Shown here piece after piece: positions 25,428-33,769 of a stretch of DNA of 64,000 bases. The stretch is from Prevotella sp. (GTDB lineage: Bacteria; Bacteroidota; Bacteroidia; Bacteroidales; Bacteroidaceae). Position numbers and translations under genes: made by a program. Under the pieces are notes generated by a model, which was not told the origin of the DNA, did no database searches, and saw only the letters and a program-made list of their open reading frames with translations. The stretch is taken from the NCBI GenBank assembly GCA_017460515.1, contig JAFUAY010000038.1:1-64000 (forward strand). Direction: 5' to 3'. Position 1 is the stretch's first letter; each line of letters opens with the position of its first letter.

Positions 25428-27035
25428 GTGAGGACAAATAAAACTATATTCCTGATTGTTGGCTTCCTGATACTATTGTCAATAACAGTAGGATGCGCTT
25501 GGGGTTGGTATCATGAACGCAAAGAGTCCGAAAAACTCAAGCAGCAAATCATTGGACTGCAAGCTGAACAGAAACGCTCGGCTATAACGAGTAGTGTCAG
25601 TCATCAGCTGGGAGAGATCGCTGCTGAGCAACAGCAGATTGCTGAGCAGCAGAAGTCTGATGCCTTGTACCAAAAGAAAGTTGCCGAGTCAGCACGTCAG
25701 GCTGCTGAGGAGGCCGAGTTTCAAGCAAAGAAAGAGCGTGAAAATGCTGAAATGCAGCGCAAAAAGGCTGAAGAAGAGCGCGAGAATGCAGATAAAGAGC
25801 GTAAGATTGCTGAGGATGAAAGAGCCAAAGCACAGTATTCCGAACGCCAGGCAGACACATTGCGCTATGTGGCGTTGGGACGCTCGTTGGGGGCTGCCTC
25901 ACTTCAACTTCAGTCTGCTAACGCTGAATTGTCAAAGCTGTTGGCCTATTATGCCTATTATTATACTGATAAATATGGTGGAAACAGCCATTTCCCGGCT
26001 ATCTTTCAGTCACTCATGGCTGCCAGTCAGGGTAAGCATGAATGGAACAAGCATCGCGGTATGGTAAGTGGCTTAGATTTTCTTGCCGATGGCCGATTGG
26101 TATCGATAAGCAACTACGGTGAAATGTTCCTTCATAAAAAGAATGGTTCCAGTCTGAGTACTGAAGTGTTGGTCAATGATAAAAGCCTGGACTTCCGTTA
26201 TGTTTATGCTAGTACTAATAATAATGTCTATGCCGTCAGTAAAACGGGTAAGCTTGTTGTCGTCAGTTGGCCCAATCAGCATCTTTCAGTGAGAGTCTTC
26301 CAGACACAAATCGAGGAGCCGTTTTTCTGTTATGTCGTAGACGAACAGCATGTATTGGTGACAGGACCCTCACAGTTGGCAAGCATAGACCTGTCTGAGA
26401 CAGATCCTTCAAATGTTCAAGTCAGACCTTATGCTTTTAAGGCTGTTTCGGCAGCCGTGGTGAATGGCACATTCTGTCTATACGATGATCACAATCATCT
26501 GTATCATATCAAAGATTTCAATCAGGTGATCCATCAGGGTAAGCTGGGCATATCTGGAACAATCACCTGTAGCTCTTTTTCCAATGAGTACCATTTAAAA
26601 GTGTATGGTACAGCAAACGGGAAAATATACTTATACAAAGACGGGGTAAAGGATCCAATAGAATTGGTGGGCCATAAGTCACGTGTCACCAAAATGCGTT
26701 TTAGTGCGAATCGCCTTCTTACCACCAGTTTCGATGGTCGTGTGCTGTCGTGGGATGTATCGAATGAAAAGATTGAACCCATGGATGTCGTTGTTCATGA
26801 TGCATGGCTTTTGTGCATTACGCGTGATAACAACGAACAGAATGTGTGGCTAGGCGATCAGGATGGTAGTATAATTGAAGTGCTGATGTCGCCTTCCACA
26901 ATGAAAGATATTATTGAGAACGAACTGAAACATAAGAAGCGTGATTTGACATTGAAAGAATGGAATGACTATATTGGTCAGCATGAGCCTTATCAGCCAG
27001 TTATCGTTCATAATAGAAAGGAGGGTACACAATGA
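25428..27035 (+). CDS. Membrane-anchored coiled-coil / WD40 protein
   Basis: 535 aa from GTG 25428; no in-frame ATG exists between the preceding in-frame stop and this codon. A transmembrane segment (residues 7-27) is followed by a long heptad coiled coil (about 33-150, AEEERENADKERKIAEDERAK) and a beta-propeller (about 200-480) with WD40-like blades, clearest in LVGHKSRVTKMRFSANRLLT and VLSWDV. The C-terminus (LTLKEWNDYIGQHEPY) is a feature of Bacteroidetes WD40 signalling proteins. No enzyme motif. It is probably a scaffold or sensor for the kinases encoded next; its stop overlaps the next start by 4 bp (ATGA). Confidence 0.75.
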   Translation: MRTNKTIFLIVGFLILLSITVGCAWGWYHERKESEKLKQQIIGLQAEQKRSAITSSVSHQLGEIAAEQQQIAEQQKSDALYQKKVAESARQAAEEAEFQAKKERENAEMQRKKAEEERENADKERKIAEDERAKAQYSERQADTLRYVALGRSLGAASLQLQSANAELSKLLAYYAYYYTDKYGGNSHFPAIFQSLMAASQGKHEWNKHRGMVSGLDFLADGRLVSISNYGEMFLHKKNGSSLSTEVLVNDKSLDFRYVYASTNNNVYAVSKTGKLVVVSWPNQHLSVRVFQTQIEEPFFCYVVDEQHVLVTGPSQLASIDLSETDPSNVQVRPYAFKAVSAAVVNGTFCLYDDHNHLYHIKDFNQVIHQGKLGISGTITCSSFSNEYHLKVYGTANGKIYLYKDGVKDPIELVGHKSRVTKMRFSANRLLTTSFDGRVLSWDVSNEKIEPMDVVVHDAWLLCITRDNNEQNVWLGDQDGSIIEVLMSPSTMKDIIENELKHKKRDLTLKEWNDYIGQHEPYQPVIVHNRKEGTQ

Positions 27036-29917
27036 AAAAGCCAATACTTTTCTTACTGGCACTCTTCTGCTTGCTACCTCTTTCTGCACGGCAGTTAGGA
27101 ATTCCTTATATCCGTAATTATACTGCCGAAGAATATGATGGTCATAACCGTAACTTCGATATCGTAGTCGGAAAAAATGGCATGGTCTTTGTAGCTAATT
27201 TCGAAGGCCTGCTCATTTATGACCAAGACGAGTGGCGAATGCTGAACACAAGTAGCCTTAGCCGTATTACGGAGCTCTTCATAGACAGCAAGGGCGTTCT
27301 GTGGACAGGCGGCTATAATTATTTCGGTTCTTTGGAGATACATCCCAATGGTGATGTTTCATTAAAGGGATATGAAAAGACCGATTCCCTTCAGTGGGAG
27401 GTGACGCGTATTTGGGAGCGTGAGAACAAAATCTATTTCGAGACAAACAAGCAGTCGACCTATACGATTGAAGGTAAACACATCAAGCAGTTGAAAACAA
27501 ATCCGACGGAAGATGCCGCTATTCAAACAATAGATGAGCTGATGAAGGAAGATGCTACTGTGACTCAGGTGCTTACTATTGAGAATAGTCTTGAGGTCCT
27601 GGCTACAAACAACCGGGGTATCATTATCCGTGATATGGATGGAAGGACGTTATGTAGCGTGACCGAGGAAAACGGGCTATGTTCCAATATCGTCCGCCGA
27701 TTGTCTTATAACGGATATGGCATCCTTTGGGGAGCAACTGATAATGGCATTTTCTCTATCTCGTTGCCTGCGGCCTATACACGATTTAAGTCCTCTGAAG
27801 GACTGCGTGATGAGGTAACTGACATCCGGTTAGTGGGTAATAAGATGTATGCGGGTACGCTGTCTGGCTTGTATCTTCAGTCAGGACAGTCTTTCCAGCC
27901 TGTAGAGGGTGTCAATTTCGCTTGTTGGCAGATTGATGAAATCAAAGGACGTCTTCTGGCAGCTACTGAAGATGGTATTTATCTTGTTGATGAAAATGCG
28001 AAAGCAACCCGTTTCAATGCTAATGGCGCAATGAGCCTGCTTGTAGAAGATGACCATTTCTATTCTGGTGAGGCTGATGGCGTATACATTAACTATCTTT
28101 CCGGTGAACGCTATCGTATATCAGATCAGCAACGCGTTAAACGCATTATTCGAGACAAACATCATACGTTGTGGATACAGAACATCTATGGCATCATTTG
28201 GTATCGTAAAGAGAATGAATATGCTTTCTCATGTCTTACTCATAAGAACGAACATCATGAGGCCGCTACTATGGTCTATATGAATGGCGAGGTGGTTGTG
28301 ATTGATGCACTTGCCACGAAGCCTTTCCCTTATCCGGAATTCTCCTATACAGACAATTCCGGCATGGTATGGCTGACGGATAATAATGGTGAGAACCTGT
28401 ATGTTTGGAATAAGGGCGAGCGTTTTGCACAATACGATCAGCTGTTGAATCCCTTGTCAAGTGAGAACTTCCGTTGCGCCTATGTGGATAAACAATGTGC
28501 CTGGCTGGGTAGTAATGATGGTATTATTGTCATCGATCGCTCTGTCGTTGATCCTTTCTCAAAAAATAAGCCACAATTGCATTTCCGTACTATTACGGTA
28601 GGCGACAGCGTGCTGTGGGGAGGCTTTGGCGATTGTCCTACCACATTGCCAGAGTTGAAGAGCTATGAGAATAATCTTGCTTTTACTTTCTCACTTGATT
28701 ATACTACACTTCAGGGACAGACAACCTATCGATATCGTTTGAACAATGGAGACTGGAATGTATGGAATAAACGTGGTTTCGTACACTTGAACAACCAGAC
28801 TTACGGTTACTATACTATCCAGATACAAGCACGTGATGCCTTGGGAAGGCTCTCCGATGTAGTTACTCTGAACTATCAGATTGCCACACCATTGTATTTA
28901 AAATGGTATGTGATATTGTTGTATTTGATAGCCATTGTAGTGGTGGTCTATGCAATCCTTCGATATCGTTTGCATTATCTGGAGAAGGAAAAACTTCGCC
29001 TGGAGGCAGTGGTTAATATGCGAACGGCTGAGGTTGTAGCTCAGAAAGATGAGATTATTAAGCAGAAAGACGAGATTGAGGAGAAATCAAAGAGTCTGGA
29101 AAAAGCTCTCAGTGACCTTGGACAGGCCCAGAGTGAACTGATCCGTCAGGAGAAAATGGCAACGGTAGGTAAACTGACTCAAGGACTCATCGACCGTATT
29201 CTGAACCCGTTGAACTATATCAATAATTTCTCAAAACTCTCTGAGGGTCTGGTAAAGGATGTTGAAGCCAATATTACTGATGAGAAAGACCATATGGATG
29301 ACGAGAACTATGAGGACACGATGGATGTGCTCAATATGTTGGGCAGCAACTTGCAGAAGGTCAGCGAGCATGGTCAGAACACTACCCGAACGCTGAAGGC
29401 TATGGAGGAAATGCTGAAAGACCGTAGCGGAGGCATGGTGAAGATGGACCTCGCAGCCTTATTACGCCAGGACCATGGAATGGTGCTGGAATACTACAAG
29501 CAGCAGATTGCTCAGTATCATATCAATGTGGTATTTGACATGCCTCAGGAAACGCTTTTCATCAATGGTAATGCAGATCAGCTCAGCAAGACCATTATGA
29601 GCATGCTGAACAATGCCGTTTATGCTGTTGTCAAGAAGAAAGAGAAAGGTAATACCTATCAGCCCGAAGTAAGCTTGAAACTCTTTCAGGATGATCAGAA
29701 AGCCACTATCGAGATTCGTGACAACGGTACGGGTATCAACGCTTTAACCGTACAAAAGATTTTTGACCCGTTCTTTACCACTAAGCCCACTGCCGAGGCT
29801 TCTGGTGTAGGCTTGTATCTGAGCAAGGAAATCATTCAGAACCACGGTGGCGACATCGTCGTTGAGTCTGTCAAGGACGAGTATACATTATTCACCATCA
29901 CACTACCAACCCTTTAA
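27032..29917 (+). CDS. Propeller-type sensor with histidine-kinase domain lacking the phosphoacceptor His
   Basis: 961 aa. Signal peptide 1-20; periplasmic two-bladed-propeller repeats (about 25-545, e.g. LFIDSKGVLWTGGYN, GMVWLTDNNGENLYVW); Y_Y_Y domain (about 555-620); transmembrane segment about 628-650; coiled coil 660-705; then a kinase core. The dimerisation helix reads QGLIDRILNPLNYINNF: the usual AHExxNPL His is Asp721. The ATPase domain looks intact: N box MLNNAVYAV, G1 DNGTGI, F box FDPFFTTKP, G2 GVGLYLSK. It can plausibly bind ATP but not receive phosphate on His. No receiver or AraC domain follows, unlike hybrid two-component systems. Confidence 0.9.
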   Translation: MKKPILFLLALFCLLPLSARQLGIPYIRNYTAEEYDGHNRNFDIVVGKNGMVFVANFEGLLIYDQDEWRMLNTSSLSRITELFIDSKGVLWTGGYNYFGSLEIHPNGDVSLKGYEKTDSLQWEVTRIWERENKIYFETNKQSTYTIEGKHIKQLKTNPTEDAAIQTIDELMKEDATVTQVLTIENSLEVLATNNRGIIIRDMDGRTLCSVTEENGLCSNIVRRLSYNGYGILWGATDNGIFSISLPAAYTRFKSSEGLRDEVTDIRLVGNKMYAGTLSGLYLQSGQSFQPVEGVNFACWQIDEIKGRLLAATEDGIYLVDENAKATRFNANGAMSLLVEDDHFYSGEADGVYINYLSGERYRISDQQRVKRIIRDKHHTLWIQNIYGIIWYRKENEYAFSCLTHKNEHHEAATMVYMNGEVVVIDALATKPFPYPEFSYTDNSGMVWLTDNNGENLYVWNKGERFAQYDQLLNPLSSENFRCAYVDKQCAWLGSNDGIIVIDRSVVDPFSKNKPQLHFRTITVGDSVLWGGFGDCPTTLPELKSYENNLAFTFSLDYTTLQGQTTYRYRLNNGDWNVWNKRGFVHLNNQTYGYYTIQIQARDALGRLSDVVTLNYQIATPLYLKWYVILLYLIAIVVVVYAILRYRLHYLEKEKLRLEAVVNMRTAEVVAQKDEIIKQKDEIEEKSKSLEKALSDLGQAQSELIRQEKMATVGKLTQGLIDRILNPLNYINNFSKLSEGLVKDVEANITDEKDHMDDENYEDTMDVLNMLGSNLQKVSEHGQNTTRTLKAMEEMLKDRSGGMVKMDLAALLRQDHGMVLEYYKQQIAQYHINVVFDMPQETLFINGNADQLSKTIMSMLNNAVYAVVKKKEKGNTYQPEVSLKLFQDDQKATIEIRDNGTGINALTVQKIFDPFFTTKPTAEASGVGLYLSKEIIQNHGGDIVVESVKDEYTLFTITLPTL

Positions 29918-29930
29918 CAGTATATGCGTC

Positions 29931-30803
29931 ATGGAAAAGAAGATAGAAGATGTGCAGGAGTTGCAACAAAAGATTGACGACTTACAAGAAAAGTTGAAGA
30001 AACAAGAAAAGCTGGCTTCGCTCGGATTGTTGAGCGCAGGCATCGCTCATGAGATTCAGAATCCGCTGAATTTCGTCATCAACTTCAGTAAGATGTCTGA
30101 GAAGTTGCTGAGTGACCTTCTTGAACTTGTTGGTGATAACGAAGACCGTCTGTCTGCCGATGACCGTGAGGAACTGGAGGATATCGTGGCAGACTTGAAG
30201 GAGAATATGAGCAAGATAGAGGAACATGGAGAAAGAGCAATCAATATTGTTCGTGGTATTCTCCTCGTTTCGCGTGGCAAAGAGAACGAGTTCCTGCCTT
30301 CCGACGTGAACCGTATCGTGAAGGAATATGTATGGCTGTCGTATCATGCCATGCGTGCCAACTTTAAGAATTTCAATATCGCCATCCAGGAGTCGTATGA
30401 TGAGACTCTGCCTCAGACGATGGTCATTCCTCAAGACCTGAGCCGCGTCATCCTGAACGTGATGAACAATGCTTGCTATGCTGTGTGGAACAAAGCCCAG
30501 CAAGTGGCCTCTAATCCTGATATGACTACTGTCTATACGCCTACGATCCGTGTCAGCGTTGAAAAACAGCAGGACAGCCTGGCTATTTCTATCGCAGATA
30601 ATGGTGAAGGTATGTCTGATGAGGTTAAACAGCGACTCTATGATAATTTCTTTACCACAAAGCCAATAGGACAAGGTACTGGTCTGGGTATGGGTATTGT
30701 TCGCGATATTGTCGAAGAAAAGCATCACGGACGCCTTTCGTTTGATTCAGTATTGGGCGAAGGCACCACTTTTGTCATTAGCATCCCTATTAAAACAAAG
30801 TAA
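29931..30803 (+). CDS. Soluble histidine kinase, partner of the preceding sensor
   Basis: 290 aa from ATG 29931, 13 bp after the sensor gene; the in-frame start at 29847 is inside that gene. N-terminal coiled coil (1-30), dimerisation/phosphotransfer helix LLSAGIAHEIQNPLNFV with phosphoacceptor His40, ATPase domain with VMNNACYAV (N), ADNGEGMSDEV (G1), FFTTKPIGQGTGLGMGI (F/G2). No input domain or membrane segment: it must get its signal through partners. Its helix is close in sequence to that of the upstream sensor (KMSEKLL vs KLSEGLV), so the two may form mixed dimers and pass phosphate to Asp58 of the operon's response regulator. Confidence 0.9.
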   Translation: MEKKIEDVQELQQKIDDLQEKLKKQEKLASLGLLSAGIAHEIQNPLNFVINFSKMSEKLLSDLLELVGDNEDRLSADDREELEDIVADLKENMSKIEEHGERAINIVRGILLVSRGKENEFLPSDVNRIVKEYVWLSYHAMRANFKNFNIAIQESYDETLPQTMVIPQDLSRVILNVMNNACYAVWNKAQQVASNPDMTTVYTPTIRVSVEKQQDSLAISIADNGEGMSDEVKQRLYDNFFTTKPIGQGTGLGMGIVRDIVEEKHHGRLSFDSVLGEGTTFVISIPIKTK

Positions 30804-30856
30804 GTCTATTACACTACCGAAACGATTAGTTCTTTAAGTATCACAAGATAAGGAAT

Positions 30857-31288
30857 ATGGAAAAATTTCAAAAGCAACTTATACTGAACAATGATATCAA
30901 TGAGATACCAGCATTGGCAGAGTTCATAGATACAATGGTTGAGGAGATAGCCCTTGACCCCTCATTAGGCATGAGTCTGAATCTGGCCCTCGAAGAGGCT
31001 GTAACCAATGTGATTCTCTATGCTTATCCTGAGGGAACATCAGGCACAGTGACAATTACTGTTGAGGGTGCTGGCGATACACTCACTTTTATCATCAGCG
31101 ATAAAGGTGTTCCGTTCGACCCAACTCAGAAAGAAGATGCCGACATTACCCTCAGTGCTGAGGAACGTCCTATCGGCGGACTTGGCATATTCCTTGTCAA
31201 GCAACTGATGGACGACGTCAGATACGAGTATACTGACGGTCAGAATATCCTGACGCTCAAGAAGACTATTGTGCAGCTTGATGAATAA
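30857..31288 (+). CDS. RsbW-like ATP-binding anti-sigma / switch kinase
   Basis: 143 aa, single HATPase_c_2 domain: NLALEEAVTNVILYAYPEG (N box), FIISDKGVPFDP (G1), PIGGLGIFLVKQLMDDV (G2). This is the size and pattern of serine kinases that phosphorylate a STAS partner or bind a sigma factor. With the PP2C response regulator at the start of the operon it gives both opposing activities of a partner-switch. No STAS-domain protein or sigma factor is encoded between 24 and 40 kb. Confidence 0.88.
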   Translation: MEKFQKQLILNNDINEIPALAEFIDTMVEEIALDPSLGMSLNLALEEAVTNVILYAYPEGTSGTVTITVEGAGDTLTFIISDKGVPFDPTQKEDADITLSAEERPIGGLGIFLVKQLMDDVRYEYTDGQNILTLKKTIVQLDE

Positions 31289-31310
31289 TATCACACTGAT
31301 TATATAACGC

Positions 31311-33767
31311 ATGCGAATGAATCCAAGACGCATTATTATATTTCTTTTCGCCGTAGCCCTGCCACTACTGCTTACTGCACAGGAACAGGCCGACTCGCGT
31401 GATAAGTTTGTGAGGGCTGAACGAAATTATCAGACAGGACTCTTCCAAGAGACCCTTGATATTTTGTACGAGAATAGTCGGACGTTCAAACAAAGCAAAG
31501 ACCGCCAGAACATGTACCGACTGATGGCACTCTGCTATCTGGCACTTGATAGTGCCCGGCAGACCGAACAGTTCGCCTCGTTGCTGCTGAAGGAGAACCC
31601 CAACTATACGTCGATGCAAGATCCTATCCGCTTTGAGGAACTCATTGAGCATTTGCGTAGCGGTAGGACGATGACCATTACCACCGCTTCCAGTCAGAGT
31701 GAGTCATTGGCTGAGGCACCAGTACCCGTCACGATTATTACGGCAGAGATGATTGAGATGCTGGGCTATAACAAGAATCTTAATCAGATTTTAGCTGCTT
31801 ATGTTCCTGGTGTGTCAGAGGTTACCTCAACAACTCTCGACAATATTGCTATTCATGGTGCCTATTCAGCAAATCAGGAGAATATCCTCATCATGGAGAA
31901 TGGACACCGCCTGAATGCCCGTTCTACCAATTTAGGACGAACAGACTATGCTATCAATACTCAGAAGATAGACCATATTGAGGTGCTTCGTGGACCTGCT
32001 TCATCACTTTATGGTAATGTGGCTCTTACTGCAGTGGTCAATATTATTACCAAGGATGGCACGAGTGTTGACGGACTCTCGGCACAGTATGGCTACGGTT
32101 CTTTTAATACCCATAAAGCTGACTTCCTCGCAGGTGGTCATTTTATGAATACCGATGTATTGGTATGGGCCTCTGTGTACAGTTCTGTAGGTGACAAACA
32201 TTTTATTTCATCTGAGGAAGACCAGGCCTTGAATATCTATAGAGTTGCAGGGACTCCTGAGATTTATGGTGGTAATGTCTACCTTAACAAATATACAGAA
32301 AAGCCTTCCTATGATGTTGGCGTTCAAATTCGTTTAGATGATTTCAAACTGATGCTCTCACGCAAGAGTGGCAAGAAGACATCTCAGTATTCTATGATGG
32401 GGCATATCTATGATTACGATCTTTACCGTTGGTTCGATGGCAACAAGCCAGGTTATAGCGTTGAGGAGAATCATATCGATCTGAGCTACGATAAGAGATG
32501 GGGTGATTTCTCGCTGAATGCCGCCGCTTATGGCGACTGGTATAGTTTCAATGACTACAGCGTGGCTTCCGATAGTATGACATATGCTGTATTTAACGAA
32601 GATGGTTCCCCGGCTTTTGATGAGCAAGGTCAGCCAATTACCACCATTTGGAGGGGCGCATACCAGGTTTACGACTGGAAGGAGATGACCATCGGTGCAA
32701 CGCTTAGGGGTGACTACAATTATACCTTAGGCAATATGAGGGGTAATATCCTGGCTGGCGTGCAATTTGAGTTTTTCTCCTTGTATGATACATACTCAGT
32801 ATTAGGAAGTGACTATGATGCTGTTCAGATGACAGCTTCAGAATCGAACAATACCATCAAGACTGGACATGAGAATAGCATATCTTTTTATGTGCAAGAC
32901 AAGCATTACCTGACTCCAAAGCTCATTCTGAATGTAGGAGGTCGCTTCGATAGTAAATACCGTGCAGATGGCGTTCGCATCAATGCCTTGTCGCCTCGAT
33001 TGGCTTTTATCTATACACCGTCCAGCGAATTTGGCATGAAACTGTCATATTCACGTTCGTTTGTCGATGCACCTTATTTCTATCGTCTTAATACTGATAA
33101 TTCCTATAGAGGAGCTGATAATCTGAAGTCGGAATATCTGACGGCTGTTCAGTGGAACGTGATGGGTGCCGTTAGGCCGCTGAATCTCAAGTATGATGTT
33201 AACCTGTTCTACAACAGATTCTCGGATATCATGTATAATAAGCCCAGTGGTGAACTTACTGAGGAAAGGTATCGTAATTCTGGTCGAATGGAAACAGTAG
33301 GAGCAGAGTTTGCCCTTCAATATGATACGAAGCGTCTGAAAGGGAATATGACAGCCAGCTACACGCGTCTTTTGTATGCTAAAGACTATCATTATAAAGG
33401 ACATCATGTCTATTCCGTTCCTGATTTTATCAGCAATGCACAACTCATGTATGATGTGCTGGGAAAGAGCAATCATCAGCTTTGGTTGTCGGCTAATGTG
33501 AAGTTCACGAGTAAGTTTTATATGAGGACGCCTGAGACTCAGGGAGAAGGAGGGGCACCATCTGTAACCCCCGACGATAAAGAGTTTGCTGCCAATGCAA
33601 TCTTAGACTTGGGTGCCCATTATAAGATGGGAAAACATCTGAGTGTACGGTTAGACTGTGAGAATGTTTTCAATAAGACCTCATACATTTCAGGTGCCAC
33701 ACTCATTCCTTTGCCTTGGTACAAGCCTGGGCGTACGATCATGGCATCTGTCAAATATAAACTATAA
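31311..33767 (+). CDS. TonB-dependent outer-membrane receptor with N-terminal helical (TPR-like) domain
   Basis: 818 aa. Signal peptide 1-23 (ALPLLLTAQ). Residues 25-115 form a helical TPR-like domain (ERNYQTGLFQETLDILYEN) in place of the carboxypeptidase-regulatory domain common in SusC-type receptors. Plug domain about 125-240 (APVPVTIITAEMIEMLG, IDHIEVLRGPASSLYGNVA, VVNIITKDG); barrel 245-818 ending KPGRTIMASVKYKL. An internal start at 31317 is equally possible. It starts 22 bp after the RsbW-like gene and its stop is 2 bp from the NRPS start. No SusD partner. It may take up, or sense, a ligand linked to the NRPS product. Confidence 0.92.
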   Translation: MRMNPRRIIIFLFAVALPLLLTAQEQADSRDKFVRAERNYQTGLFQETLDILYENSRTFKQSKDRQNMYRLMALCYLALDSARQTEQFASLLLKENPNYTSMQDPIRFEELIEHLRSGRTMTITTASSQSESLAEAPVPVTIITAEMIEMLGYNKNLNQILAAYVPGVSEVTSTTLDNIAIHGAYSANQENILIMENGHRLNARSTNLGRTDYAINTQKIDHIEVLRGPASSLYGNVALTAVVNIITKDGTSVDGLSAQYGYGSFNTHKADFLAGGHFMNTDVLVWASVYSSVGDKHFISSEEDQALNIYRVAGTPEIYGGNVYLNKYTEKPSYDVGVQIRLDDFKLMLSRKSGKKTSQYSMMGHIYDYDLYRWFDGNKPGYSVEENHIDLSYDKRWGDFSLNAAAYGDWYSFNDYSVASDSMTYAVFNEDGSPAFDEQGQPITTIWRGAYQVYDWKEMTIGATLRGDYNYTLGNMRGNILAGVQFEFFSLYDTYSVLGSDYDAVQMTASESNNTIKTGHENSISFYVQDKHYLTPKLILNVGGRFDSKYRADGVRINALSPRLAFIYTPSSEFGMKLSYSRSFVDAPYFYRLNTDNSYRGADNLKSEYLTAVQWNVMGAVRPLNLKYDVNLFYNRFSDIMYNKPSGELTEERYRNSGRMETVGAEFALQYDTKRLKGNMTASYTRLLYAKDYHYKGHHVYSVPDFISNAQLMYDVLGKSNHQLWLSANVKFTSKFYMRTPETQGEGGAPSVTPDDKEFAANAILDLGAHYKMGKHLSVRLDCENVFNKTSYISGATLIPLPWYKPGRTIMASVKYKL

Positions 33768-33769
33768 AA

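Noticed and set aside
25397..25441. ATG-started mini-gene ahead of the WD40 gene (MKNKEDHQTACEDK)
   Set aside because: 14 codons, out of frame with the WD40 protein, no conservation evidence; the GTG at 25428 is a sufficient start. A frameshift in the WD40 N-terminus is possible but not needed.
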